Positions 1 to 8,110 of a stretch of 64,000 nucleotides of DNA are shown piece after piece (the stretch's first letter is position 1; the number at the start of each line of letters is the position of its first letter). The notes below the pieces were generated by a model, which was not told the origin of the DNA, searched no databases, and worked only from the letters and a program-made list of their open reading frames with translations. This stretch comes from Legionella wadsworthii DSM 21896 = ATCC 33877 (lineage in GTDB: Bacteria; Pseudomonadota; Gammaproteobacteria; Legionellales; Legionellaceae), in contig NZ_JNIA01000028.1 in NCBI RefSeq assembly GCF_000701265.1, positions 1-64,000 on the forward strand, in the 5' to 3' direction. The translations under genes were made by a program, and so were the position numbers.

Positions 1-2
1 AA

Positions 3-156
3 TCCAGATTTCCCCCTACCTTAAGGAGGTGTCCATCTTCAACCTCCTTAACCAAAAAAATCCAGATTTCCCCCTACCTTAAGGAGGTGTCCATCATCAA
101 CCTCCTTAACTAAAAAAATCCAGCCTTCCACCTACCTTAAGGAGTTGTCCATCTTC
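3..156. repeat. 58-bp tandem repeat, hairpin-forming, 2.6 copies
   Basis: Units start at 3, 61 and 119, an exact 58-bp period. The first two differ by very few bases. Each full unit carries a perfect 10-bp inverted repeat, TTAAGGAGGT / ACCTCCTTAA, around an 11-base loop (arms 21-30 and 42-51, then 79-88 and 100-109). The third unit keeps only the left arm and runs into a different palindrome at 166-186. The array may extend upstream of the window. No ORF crosses it. It looks like an intergenic REP-type element, not a gene. Confidence 0.85.
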
Positions 157-165
157 CCCCCTACG

Positions 166-186
166 TCCCGCGGCTTGTCCGCGGGA
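166..186. repeat. GC-rich palindromic element
   Basis: TCCCGCGG-CTTGT-CCGCGGGA is a perfect 8-bp stem with a 5-base loop in an otherwise AT-rich spacer, directly abutting the truncated third copy of the 58-bp repeat. There is no T-run after it, so it is not a clear terminator. It resembles the dispersed GC-rich palindromes seen again near 21490 and 21650. The rest of the spacer up to 351 shows nothing I can name. Confidence 0.7.
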
Positions 187-351
187 TCCAGGATATTCAA
201 AAAAAACCTTTTGAACTAACCTCTGTGGGAGAAAGGTGGTAATAAAGAAACTGTTGATTTGCAACTGAGCCAGTCAAAGAAAAAATTAATTTTTCCAATG
301 TAATACAATTTCATATAATGCTGATATCAATCGAAGAAAAGGCATGTACAA

Positions 352-933
352 ATGATTATTGTAGTTTGCGGCACTTCCTCTTCAGGGAAGTCCACTGTGT
401 GTCAAGAATTACAGAAGCGACTAGGTGACGGTTGGCTTAGTTTTAGTACCGATGGCTATTTAGGAATGCTGGGTGATAAATTTTTGGAATTACATCCCAA
501 CAATTCCCAGGTTTGTATTCCCAATGATATTTGTTATGCACAACAGCATGCCGATGGAACCTATGAAATTATTCCTGGGGCACTCTGTTCTAAACTCTAT
601 CTCACCATACCCAAAGTACTCAGACTGATTGCACAAGAGGGTTTCAATATCATCGTTGATTCATTTATTACGACTCAGGAAGATTTTGAACTGTACCAGA
701 AAATTTTAAAAGAATATCAAATTGTATTTATTTATCTTGATGCCTCTGAAGCAGCAATCACTCAAAGGGAAGAAGCAAGAGGTGATCGGTTGAAAGGTTC
801 CGCACTTCATTGGTTAAAAAGATTCGATTTTCAAAAACATTGTGACTTATGCTTGGATACTGAAGAATTAAGTATCCAGCAAATCTGTGATGAAATTTGC
901 CGTATTGAATTTCCCCCGCCATCGCGGCAATGA
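352..933 (+). CDS. Chloramphenicol phosphotransferase-like P-loop kinase
   Basis: A 193-residue protein beginning with a P-loop, GTSSSGKST, at residues 7-15. It has a further acidic segment after strand two (STDGYLGML), a VDSF strand near residue 103 and an arginine-bearing lid, REEARGDRLKG, near 138-148. This order matches the CPT family (chloramphenicol 3-O-phosphotransferase-like AAA kinases), whose members mostly have unknown small-molecule substrates. It probably acts in the cytosol. Resistance to chloramphenicol cannot be inferred. The last codons (giving EFPPPSRQ) coincide with a degenerate GC-rich palindromic repeat, so the natural C-terminus may have been replaced by repeat sequence. 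An AAGG lies 5' of the ATG but rather far away. Confidence 0.75.
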   Translation: MIIVVCGTSSSGKSTVCQELQKRLGDGWLSFSTDGYLGMLGDKFLELHPNNSQVCIPNDICYAQQHADGTYEIIPGALCSKLYLTIPKVLRLIAQEGFNIIVDSFITTQEDFELYQKILKEYQIVFIYLDASEAAITQREEARGDRLKGSALHWLKRFDFQKHCDLCLDTEELSIQQICDEICRIEFPPPSRQ

Positions 934-935
934 CA
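903..935. repeat. Degenerate GC-rich palindrome overlapping a gene 3' end
   Basis: The stretch from about 909 contains CCCCCGCCATCGCGG followed by CAATGACACGGTG. Read on the minus strand it contains GCGATGGCGGG, the same core as the palindrome at 21643-21662. It supplies the last codons and the stop of the kinase-like gene at 352. Confidence 0.5.
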
Positions 936-1090
936 CGGTGCTTCTGGTGAATACAAGGAACAATATGACACAATCTGATCATATTTATTCCAAATGATTT
1001 GTTTTATAATCGACTACTGCTAAAATGCTTCTCGCTTTCTCGGTAATGTTGAGAAGTAGTCTTTACTATTAAAAACAAGAGAGGTAGAAA

Positions 1091-1636
1091 ATGGGTTTCA
1101 ATCTATGGAATTGGGGAGCAAAAAACGTAGACAAAATGAAAAATGGACTTGAAGATTTGGCGAGCAACAACCCCAGGATCCGTTATAAAATTACTGAGTT
1201 AATAACTGAATTGACATCGGTAGAACGTGATCACAAAAGTGGGAATGAAATTCTTCCTGATGATGTTATCAATGCAGTGCAACAACTTAAAATTCAATTA
1301 CAAGCGTCTGTTGACAGATTTGATAAAGAATTTAAACAAGGAATTCCCCTTTTCTTATTTAAGAATCGTGTTCAGCAAATGGCTCAAGAGTGCCGTTCAT
1401 CCATTTATAGTTGGGAACCTTCCTTAACTGCAGCTCCAGGAATTCTCAATAAATTGAAAGCATACATCAATGCTTTCTTAGAAGAATACTTTGCCGTTAC
1501 TTATTTCGAACCACAGAAAAATATCCTTGAAAAAAACAACAGGGAGTTTACTAAGAAATATAACGAAGTCAAAAATCACCTCACAACGGAAGTTTCTAAA
1601 GATTCTGAAGACATTTGTATCCCTGGATGTTTCTGA
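1091..1636 (+). CDS. Uncharacterised small helical protein
   Basis: 181 residues preceded by a good Shine-Dalgarno (AGAGAGG, about 7 bases before ATG). The protein is charged and largely helical by composition, with no membrane segment or signal peptide. The C-terminus ends DICIPGCF, with two cysteines in the last six residues. I do not recognise the family. It stands alone, followed by a strong hairpin terminator. The absence of any known domain and the Legionella setting make a lineage-specific protein or effector possible, but nothing in the sequence proves it. Confidence 0.7.
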   Translation: MGFNLWNWGAKNVDKMKNGLEDLASNNPRIRYKITELITELTSVERDHKSGNEILPDDVINAVQQLKIQLQASVDRFDKEFKQGIPLFLFKNRVQQMAQECRSSIYSWEPSLTAAPGILNKLKAYINAFLEEYFAVTYFEPQKNILEKNNREFTKKYNEVKNHLTTEVSKDSEDICIPGCF

Positions 1637-1649
1637 TTGTGATTCATCT

Positions 1650-1690
1650 ATAGAAGCTTCGGATTTCTAATCCGGAGCTTCTATATTTTC
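1650..1690 (+). terminator. Rho-independent terminator
   Basis: ATAGAAGCTTCGGATT-TCT-AATCCGGAGCTTCTAT forms a roughly 16-bp stem with one mismatch, followed by ATTTTC, directly downstream of the stop codon at 1636. Confidence 0.85.
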
Positions 1691-1845
1691 AAATAATTTT
1701 TAAATTAAAATTAAATAATATTTAAATTCTGTTTTTTTTTAATCACTGCTAATATGGAATAAATATTGATTAAAAAGGACTTTTCACATGTATCAGATAA
1801 GAAAGTTAACGCTGTTCCACTCCTTGAATTTCGGGGGTTAAGCTT

Positions 1846-2937
1846 ATGAGCCGCATGCTTCTGTTTACCTCAGGATTAATCATATTATTTATTGTGGGTT
1901 ATTTTCTGATCATTGGAAGTCATGTGCTTATTCCTTTAGTCATGGCTGTACTTATTTGGCATCTACTCAATACCATAAGTAACATCATTCAACAAATTCC
2001 TACTGTGGGATCCCGTCTGCCTAATTGGCTTAGTATGATTTTTGCATTTGCAATTGTCATTGTTTGCGTGTTTATTTTTATTAATATCATCACTGATAAT
2101 GTGAGCAATGTGATCGCGGCGTCGAGTCGTTATCAGGAAAATTTATTAAAAATTTCGAGCAGTATTGATGAAAAATTTAATGTAAAAATATTAGCCAGCA
2201 TGAACAACATGATCAAAAGTATGAACCTTCAGACTGTGTTTGTAAATGTCTATGCCGTTTTCACGACCCTTGCCAGCTCTACCGTTCTTATTGTGTTGTA
2301 TGTGGCTTTTTTATTTGTAGAACAGCATTTTTTTCTAAAAAAAATTGATTCTTTATTCCCCACTTTGGAAGGTCGGCTATTAATAAACAACATCATCAGC
2401 CATATCGTGAACAACACTCAAACCTATCTGGGAATAAAATCCATCTTGAGTATTGCAACTGCCTTGGCGAGTTGGATTATTATGAAGTGGGTAGGGTTAG
2501 ATTTTGCTGAATTTTGGGCACTACTTATCTTTTTTCTTAATTTCATTCCTAATATCGGAGCGATTATAGCAATAGCATTTCCCACGGCACTCGCAGCATT
2601 ACAATTTACCAGTTGGATACCTTTTATAGAAATTATACTGGCTTTGGGCGCAATTCAATTTATTGTTGGAAATTTGATTGAGCCACGATACTTAAGTAAC
2701 TCATTGAATTTAAGTCCTTTAGTCATCCTAATTGCCTTGGCAGTTTGGGGAGAAATTTGGGGAATATTAGGTATGTTCCTCTCTGTACCTATTACTGTGA
2801 TGATGATGATTATTTTTGCACATTTTGAAAAAACAAGGCCTATAGCAATTCTCTTATCCCAAGATGGAGATGTCTTCAAAACCTATGAAGTATTGCCTAT
2901 GGAAAATATGCCAGCACAAGATTGGGTTCAATTCTAA
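1846..2937 (+). CDS. AI-2E family transporter (PerM/YhhT/TqsA-like)
   Basis: A 363-residue polytopic inner-membrane protein with about seven to eight hydrophobic segments. N-terminal pairs span residues 5-65. There is a soluble, variable segment around 90-140. The conserved C-terminal half contains WALLIFFLNFIPNIGAIIA and a GNLIEPRYLSNSLNLSPLVILIAL segment typical of this permease family. Length matches the usual 340-380. Members are proposed to export small molecules or ions, and the AI-2 role applies only to some, so no substrate is assigned. GGGGG lies about 10 bases before the ATG. Confidence 0.9.
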   Translation: MSRMLLFTSGLIILFIVGYFLIIGSHVLIPLVMAVLIWHLLNTISNIIQQIPTVGSRLPNWLSMIFAFAIVIVCVFIFINIITDNVSNVIAASSRYQENLLKISSSIDEKFNVKILASMNNMIKSMNLQTVFVNVYAVFTTLASSTVLIVLYVAFLFVEQHFFLKKIDSLFPTLEGRLLINNIISHIVNNTQTYLGIKSILSIATALASWIIMKWVGLDFAEFWALLIFFLNFIPNIGAIIAIAFPTALAALQFTSWIPFIEIILALGAIQFIVGNLIEPRYLSNSLNLSPLVILIALAVWGEIWGILGMFLSVPITVMMMIIFAHFEKTRPIAILLSQDGDVFKTYEVLPMENMPAQDWVQF

Positions 2938-3048
2938 GACTATTTCAAGGCTACATTGATAAATTTAGTTCCTTAATGAGCATAATACAACCTACTATCA
3001 TTAACCTTACACTATAATGAATTTATAGAGTTAAAGTTTGGATAGTTT

Positions 3049-4809
3049 ATGTTTACCTGGACAAGCACTATTATTCCTCATGAATCCAATACAACAGCGG
3101 AAGCTTCTACTATTAAGCAGCTGAACAAATTACTTCATTTATACAATTCTCCCAATACAAAATTTAATACTGCTCAAGAACGTGCGGAATATAATCAAGG
3201 CATCTTAGAGGAAATTATTGAATTATGTGAACAATTTATTACAAACATCCCCGTAGAGGAACGTTCCATGCGAAGTGATTCCATTGATGTGTGGTATGAG
3301 AGTCTTTGTGTCGATCATCCCAATTTATTAACTATTTTAGAAATAGAAAAACAAGCGGTTTCAAAATACTATTTACCTGAAGCTGAAACGGATGCCAAAG
3401 CGCGTTGGCTGTTGTTAAAAGAGATTTTTGGCTTAGATTCAGGATCTGGTAAACCATTAGAAGAAGAGTATTGGGGAGAATTAAAATTTAATGGAGAAGT
3501 GGCCATTGTAAATTGGCTGAAGGAAGCCAATTATGAATCCAAAAATGCAAAATTATCTTTATATGAAGTCATACAAAAAGACCAAAAGACAGTAGGTGTA
3601 GACAAACAAGCGGTAAGTTATTTAGAAAATCCCAAAGATTTTATAACACGCTTTGATAATGCAGGGAATATATATTTTAAAGGCAAACTTTTAGATACAA
3701 GCCGAGCATCAGGATCAAATATTCAAAGTGGTGTATGTATTTTCGCTGCGGACGTGGATGGAACAGTCTATACAAATAATCCAGCATTTACTCTTTATTC
3801 TGATATGCACCACTCATCTTTTTTAAAAGGTAGGCCTGTGATGTGTGCCGGGACCTTACGTGTATCTAATGGTCAAATCACCGAAATAACCCTATTAAGC
3901 GGACACTACAAACCGAATAAAAAAGAGTTATTGAATTTTTTAAATCATCTCAGTACTCAATGCCATGTTGATCTCAGTAAAGTAACTGTCATTGATAAGC
4001 CGGACGGCGCCCCCAAAAATGCTTTAAAGTACATTAAAACTCTAGGGAATTGTTTGCCTGATGATGTCTCCCTTTTCTTTTATGAGTTGGCGGTAACAGC
4101 TTTTCGTAATAAAGACTGGGGTAGTTGTGAAAAATATTTAGAGCAGTCAATACAGCTAGGAAACAAAAAAGCACTTTGTGAAAAGGCAGGCCTTTTGCTC
4201 CTTGAAAAAAATATCTATCCTTTAATACCTGAAAATGAAAGAGGAGAAATAGCGAAAAATATACTTAATGATTTGGCTACTTCCGCACCACGGCAAATCG
4301 CTTTACAAGCAAGGCAACTTTTATTCCAACATTTTAATATCAATTCCTTTAATTGGCCTCTTGTTCCGGAGCAAAAGAAAATCAGTAGCGCTGAAAAATT
4401 ATCCTCGCTCATGGATTTATTAAAACAATCTGAGGGGAAAGAATCGGAATTAGCGGACCAAAAGCCCGTATTCAACGAAATATATGAACTGATAACCAAT
4501 CAAAACGGCATAAAAGATTTGCACTCATTATTTAGATTAGTTAAAAGTCATGAGGGTTTTATCAAACAAGACGATATTATCTTCAGGATCCAGCAAAGAG
4601 CGTTTGAACTAGCTAAAAAAGAACAAATTGGCATAACACCGACAGAAGAAAAACAATTACGTGAGATGTGGCGAGAACTTCTTTCTGAAAAATCCATGGC
4701 TCTAAGTTTATTCAAAACAGTATCTTTTGAGAAACAATTCGACGATTTAGTGCAAATAGGTCAGATAAAATTGGCCATTCCCAGACCATCAATGAATAAA
4801 ACGGAGTAA
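3049..4809 (+). CDS. Large protein with plant IQM-like HSSFL/SGHYxP core; candidate effector
   Basis: 586 residues, no signal peptide or membrane segment. The middle part (about 190-315) carries GNIYFKGKLLDT, then VCIFAADVDGTVYT, HHSSFL at 254-259, an AGTLRVSNGQITEI stretch and SGHYKP at 284-289, followed by LNFLNHL and VDLSKV. The same motifs, in the same order, are what I recall for the plant calmodulin-binding IQM proteins (HSSFL.GG...AAGRL...G.L..I...SGHY.P). This is a motif resemblance seen by eye. The C-terminal half (330-586) is helical, with a possible TPR/Sel1-like segment near 345-385 (FYELAVTAFRNKDWGSCEKY). The biochemical role is unknown. The eukaryote-like core in a Legionella background suggests a translocated effector. 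Stand-alone gene, weak Shine-Dalgarno. Confidence 0.7.
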   Translation: MFTWTSTIIPHESNTTAEASTIKQLNKLLHLYNSPNTKFNTAQERAEYNQGILEEIIELCEQFITNIPVEERSMRSDSIDVWYESLCVDHPNLLTILEIEKQAVSKYYLPEAETDAKARWLLLKEIFGLDSGSGKPLEEEYWGELKFNGEVAIVNWLKEANYESKNAKLSLYEVIQKDQKTVGVDKQAVSYLENPKDFITRFDNAGNIYFKGKLLDTSRASGSNIQSGVCIFAADVDGTVYTNNPAFTLYSDMHHSSFLKGRPVMCAGTLRVSNGQITEITLLSGHYKPNKKELLNFLNHLSTQCHVDLSKVTVIDKPDGAPKNALKYIKTLGNCLPDDVSLFFYELAVTAFRNKDWGSCEKYLEQSIQLGNKKALCEKAGLLLLEKNIYPLIPENERGEIAKNILNDLATSAPRQIALQARQLLFQHFNINSFNWPLVPEQKKISSAEKLSSLMDLLKQSEGKESELADQKPVFNEIYELITNQNGIKDLHSLFRLVKSHEGFIKQDDIIFRIQQRAFELAKKEQIGITPTEEKQLREMWRELLSEKSMALSLFKTVSFEKQFDDLVQIGQIKLAIPRPSMNKTE

Positions 4810-4939
4810 AAAAGTTTTCTTCTTTTTTGATGCTTTATGGAGAAGAGACCGCATTCAATTTGCGCCATCATTCATAAAAAATAAACTTAAGGAATTTTTC
4901 TGTGTTAAGCTTGGCACATTTTAAAAGACAGGTTAACTC

Positions 4940-5782
4940 ATGATTCATATAGGCCAATTTAATAAATTAAAAATGGTGCGGGAAGTCCCATTTGGGGTAT
5001 ATCTCCAAGGAGGGGAATGGGGGGAAATCTTATTACCTATTAAGTACGTCCCTAAAGGTGCTTTGGTTGGTGATGTTCTTGATGTATTTGTTTATTTTGA
5101 TTCAGAAGACAAGATTATTGCTACGACAAAGCATCCTTATGCCGAATTAGGCCAATTCGCTGTTTTGAAAGTGATTGATGTCAATCCTATAGGTGCGTTT
5201 CTGGATTGGGGCTTAGAAAAGGATTTATTGGTACCCAAACCAGAACAACATCGCCCTATGGAAAAGGGCAAATTTTATCTCGTCTATATAAAACTGGATA
5301 ATCAGGGCCGTATTATTGCAAGCTCAAAAATAGATTATTATTTGGACAAAAAAGAAGCTCTTTTTAAACCCGGAGAAGAAGTGAGTTTACTTATTGCTGA
5401 CACAACCACTTTAGGCCGCAAAGTCATTATCAACAACAGCCACTGGGGATTAATCCATGCAGATGATATTTTTCAGGTGTTAGGCTACGGCAAAAAAATA
5501 AAGGGATACATTAAGAAAATACGTGAAGATGGAAAAATTGATGTGATGCTAAGACAGACAGGTCAAAATAATATTAATGAATTGGCACATCGGATTCTAC
5601 TGGAGCTTGAGAAGTCGGGTGGCTATTTAAAATTACATGACAAAAGTTCTCCGGTAGAAATTCAGCAGACATTCTCTGAAAGCAAAAAAAATTTCAAGAA
5701 TGCATTAGGCCATCTTTATAAACGAGGTTTAATTGATATTGAAGAGAACGGCATTAGGTTACGCGGAAATGAAATGAGTTGA
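4940..5782 (+). CDS. CvfB-like S1/winged-helix RNA-binding protein
   Basis: 280 residues with the layout of the CvfB/YitL family. Tandem S1-like OB-fold segments occupy about 1-65, 68-130 and 140-210 (for example FAVLKVIDVNPIGAFLDWGLEKDLLVP and KIKGYIKKIREDGKIDVML). A C-terminal winged helix follows (LGHLYKRGLIDIEENGIRL). In other bacteria the family binds RNA and affects virulence factor expression. The full family length is present and nothing is missing. Cytosolic. The ATG at 4940 has a weak AGG 8-10 bases upstream. Confidence 0.88.
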   Translation: MIHIGQFNKLKMVREVPFGVYLQGGEWGEILLPIKYVPKGALVGDVLDVFVYFDSEDKIIATTKHPYAELGQFAVLKVIDVNPIGAFLDWGLEKDLLVPKPEQHRPMEKGKFYLVYIKLDNQGRIIASSKIDYYLDKKEALFKPGEEVSLLIADTTTLGRKVIINNSHWGLIHADDIFQVLGYGKKIKGYIKKIREDGKIDVMLRQTGQNNINELAHRILLELEKSGGYLKLHDKSSPVEIQQTFSESKKNFKNALGHLYKRGLIDIEENGIRLRGNEMS

Positions 5783-5910
5783 TAATTCCCTCCTGTATGA
5801 TGGTAATTCATATTTTTATCAAGAATGCTTGGGTAGATAGAAAAAAATTCTTGAAGGCTCTTATAATTTTAGGGCAGTTTAATAATAAGGAACGAATCTA
5901 GGTTAGTTTG

Positions 5911-5931
5911 CATCACCGTCCCCCGGTGATG
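5911..5931. repeat. Perfect 8-bp hairpin in intergenic spacer
   Basis: CATCACCG-TCCCC-CGGTGATG lies between the converging ends of the CvfB-like gene and the RecX-like gene. It has no flanking T-run on either side, so terminator function is only possible, not shown. Confidence 0.5.
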
Positions 5932-6005
5932 TTATCGCAGCGATGTTTCATTCAATCTCTTATTTCTTAAACATGCCTCTATTCTCAGACTGTAAATGAG
6001 CAGAC

Positions 6006-6473
6006 TTATGCCGCTTCCTTTCCAGGAACAGCGTGACATATCAGTTCATTGATAACCAAACGGATGGTCAAATGAGAAAATTGACGACCTTGAAGAAAAC
6101 GATGAATATAGGAAATCTGGTTTTCTGAATTATCCCATTTACCGGCTAAACGAAGTTTAACTTCTTTCATCGCCCGAATAACTTCACTCTTTAACTGAGA
6201 TAAAGCCTGTGTAATTATATCATCCTGAATACCTTTCTTTCGTAGTAGATCCATAATGAAACGATTCCCTTTATGTCTGTAATGAGAAGCCAAAGTATTA
6301 GCCAATCGAACATCGTCAATCAAACGCTCCTCTTTTAATTGATTGATAACGTCCTCAATTTGGAGAAGAATATTTTTTGAGTTACCAAATTTACTCTCTA
6401 AAAAGGATCGAATAGTGTTTTCACTATGAAATTGCTCAGATAAGTACACAAGTGATGTATTTCTCATATTCAT
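6006..6473 (-). CDS. RecX-family regulatory protein (probable paralogue)
   Basis: 155 residues from the chosen start at 6473, which has AAGGAG six bases upstream; an in-frame ATG at 6521 lacks a ribosome site and overlaps the predicted promoter. The protein shows the three-helix repeat pattern of RecX: ENTIRSFLESKFG, then VINQLKEERLIDDVRLANTLASHYRHKGNRFIMDLLRKKGIQDDIITQAL, and a third repeat ending in IHRFLQGRQFSHLTIRLVINEL. RecX binds RecA filaments and limits recombinase activity. No recA lies in this window, so this is likely an accessory second copy. Its own sigma-70-like promoter contains an inverted repeat. It starts the block of genes sharing this promoter signature. Confidence 0.78.
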   Translation of the reverse strand: MNMRNTSLVYLSEQFHSENTIRSFLESKFGNSKNILLQIEDVINQLKEERLIDDVRLANTLASHYRHKGNRFIMDLLRKKGIQDDIITQALSQLKSEVIRAMKEVKLRLAGKWDNSENQISYIHRFLQGRQFSHLTIRLVINELICHAVPGKEAA

Positions 6474-6516
6474 TTTAAACTCCTTATTATACTTATTGCG
6501 AATTATCTTAAATATC

Positions 6517-6544
6517 ATCATACTAAAGTGACAAATAATGTCAA
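6517..6544 (-). promoter_or_regulatory. Promoter with overlapping TGACA/TGTCA operator
   Basis: On the minus strand TTGACA (6544-6539), a 16-base spacer and TATGAT (6522-6517) precede the RecX-like gene. The inverted repeat TGACA-AATAA-TGTCA (6529-6543) overlaps the -35 box, and a CGTCATAAAAATA half-site lies just upstream. The placement suits a repressor site, but a plain strong promoter would also contain TTGACA. Confidence 0.6.
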
Positions 6545-6893
6545 TATTTTTATGACGAATATTAAAACACCATTCTTGTCACATTTTTATTAGGGACAAA
6601 ATGACAATTATAATGTGCCATTTAAATCAATAGTATATAATAAATTTTGTCTAATACTGTTTCAAACTTGAAAAGTCACTCAAATTGGATGACGAGTAGA
6701 AAATATATAGCTCTTGTTAAAAATGAATCGATGTTAAGAAAGGATATAAAAAGCACCAACCAAATAATAAAAGCAAGACCATTCTCATCCAATGGAATCA
6801 GAACTGAATTTAATTTGCCCCTATAGGAAGCATTGTCAAATTCCTTTAAATGATCACAACATTATTTTGTTTAAATATTAAGGTGTAGAGTAT
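6545..6893. other. Intergenic spacer without recognised gene
   Basis: About 350 AT-rich bases between the RHH gene and the RecX-like promoter. It holds further TTGTCAC and ATGACAA half-sites around 6578-6615 like those in neighbouring promoters. I see no ORF with a ribosome site and no clear RNA gene. Confidence 0.4.
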
Positions 6894-7091
6894 TTAACTT
6901 TCAGTTTGTTTTTTATGATTAATCCAATCCTCATCATGAGCAAAAATATACTCGCATGCGCGTTGGATAAAAAAATCTTTGTATTGGATATTAGCCCAAC
7001 GACAGTAGGCTTCAATTTCTTTTAAAACTAAAGAATGCATCCTAATGCGCAATTGAATTTTGTCATCCTCTTTTTCCTGAAAAATTAACAT
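6894..7091 (-). CDS. Small ribbon-helix-helix-like protein
   Basis: 65 residues. A short beta-like segment (KIQLRIRMHS) is followed by two helices (LVLKEIEAYCRWAN and YKDFFIQRACEYIFAHDEDW), the spacing of ribbon-helix-helix DNA-binding proteins of the CopG/Arc type. GAGG lies about 8 bases before the ATG. It sits between the RecX-like gene and a secreted protein gene and is a candidate local regulator of the shared promoter sites, which is inference from position only. No toxin partner is adjacent, so it is not obviously an antitoxin. Confidence 0.6.
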   Translation of the reverse strand: MLIFQEKEDDKIQLRIRMHSLVLKEIEAYCRWANIQYKDFFIQRACEYIFAHDEDWINHKKQTES

Positions 7092-7325
7092 TTAAAAAAC
7101 CTCATCGAAAATTTATCCCTATTTAAGTACAAGGCAATCAATTCATTTACAAACCAAATTTTAAATGCTTATAGTGTTTCTGTCTATTATGCTCCCCACT
7201 AAAAAAATAAGCCAAGGAGTAATCAAAACCGCCTTGCATTTCGGCAAATCATACAGACAATCTTGAAAATTTCCGTGTTGTTATCTTGTATTTACCAAAA
7301 TATTTAGCAGCACCATATTCGCACT

Positions 7326-7356
7326 TTCCAGGTCACATAATAGATGGGACCTGGAA
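7326..7356. repeat. Inverted repeat downstream of secreted-protein gene
   Basis: TTCCAGGTC (7326-7334) and GACCTGGAA (7348-7356) form a perfect 9-bp stem with a 13-base loop immediately after the minus-strand gene ending at 7364. There is no T-run, so it may protect mRNA 3' ends or terminate weakly. Confidence 0.5.
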
Positions 7357-7363
7357 CAAAGAA

Positions 7364-7774
7364 TTATTGGTTATTAATTGAATATTTAACCTGTCCAATT
7401 TCTCTTGTTTTTTCTACAGCATAATCACTTTTAGGAGATTTGTCTGTATGCTCGCAAAAACCAGTTTTGTTCTCTATTGTGTACTTTATTTTCACTGTTT
7501 TACTGGGCAAAGAAAGTGTATGAAGATTAAATTCACCTTTCATGAGGACATTTTCTTTGCTGTGATTGACTGTGAAAACCTGCTCTGATTTACTGCCTAA
7601 CTTTTCAAACATCCCAGGGTCAATGTCGGCTCCATTTAATTTAATAGAGGTAACGATTAAATCATCTGCTAAATTATTTTTTAATTTTATTTGAAACCCA
7701 TCACAGCTTGGGGCTGCAAAGGCAGATCCAGTCACAATTGAAGAGACAAGCAATGCCATTTTTATTTTTTTCAT
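7364..7774 (-). CDS. Small secreted/periplasmic protein of unknown function
   Basis: 136 residues with a clear signal peptide (MKKIKMALLVSSIVTGSAFA, likely cleaved after AFA). The mature part is beta-rich and has two cysteines (PSCDG and GFCEH) that could form a disulphide. The ribosome site AAAGGAG is strong. I do not recognise the family. Its layout resembles the second small secreted protein at 9885-10256, and both sit behind promoters with the TTGACA inverted-site signature. The product is probably periplasmic. Confidence 0.72.
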   Translation of the reverse strand: MKKIKMALLVSSIVTGSAFAAPSCDGFQIKLKNNLADDLIVTSIKLNGADIDPGMFEKLGSKSEQVFTVNHSKENVLMKGEFNLHTLSLPSKTVKIKYTIENKTGFCEHTDKSPKSDYAVEKTREIGQVKYSINNQ

Positions 7775-7810
7775 TATGATCTCCTTTGTATACTTTTATT
7801 TGCACTTCCA

Positions 7811-7854
7811 ATAGTATTACAACCATCCAATTAATGTCAAATATTTTATGACAA
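7811..7854 (-). promoter_or_regulatory. Promoter with TTGTCA...TTGACA inverted sites
   Basis: On the minus strand TTGTCATAAAATATTTGACA is followed by an 18-base spacer and TACTAT (-10, 7816-7811). The TTGTCA and TTGACA half-sites form an inverted repeat overlapping the -35. It is nearly the same string as upstream of the RecX-like gene (GTCATAAAAATATTGACATTA). Confidence 0.6.
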
Positions 7855-8110
7855 CTAAAAATTATTTTTAAACTCATAATGCTTTATTTTTTTATTGACT
7901 TTTATGACATCAATTTTAATAATTTAGTGTATAAATATATTTGCCAAATCCATGCACTAAATTTATTCATGAAAAAGCAAATCAAAATTTTCCAAATTAC
8001 ATTTTGCAGCGAATAAAGGTTAAATATGTCTCGTACTTTTGTAATAGTGCATCAAGCTGTGCAGGCATTTGTTTTTAATTTTATTATTTTTTAACTTTAT
8101 AAGGTCAATT

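Noticed and set aside
3-156. CRISPR array
   Set aside because: The units are contiguous with no unique spacers; each repeat is 58 bp and self-complementary, unlike repeat-spacer structure.
6474-6521. Longer start for the RecX-like protein
   Set aside because: Runs into the -10 box of the predicted promoter, while the ATG at 6473 has AAGGAG at ideal spacing.
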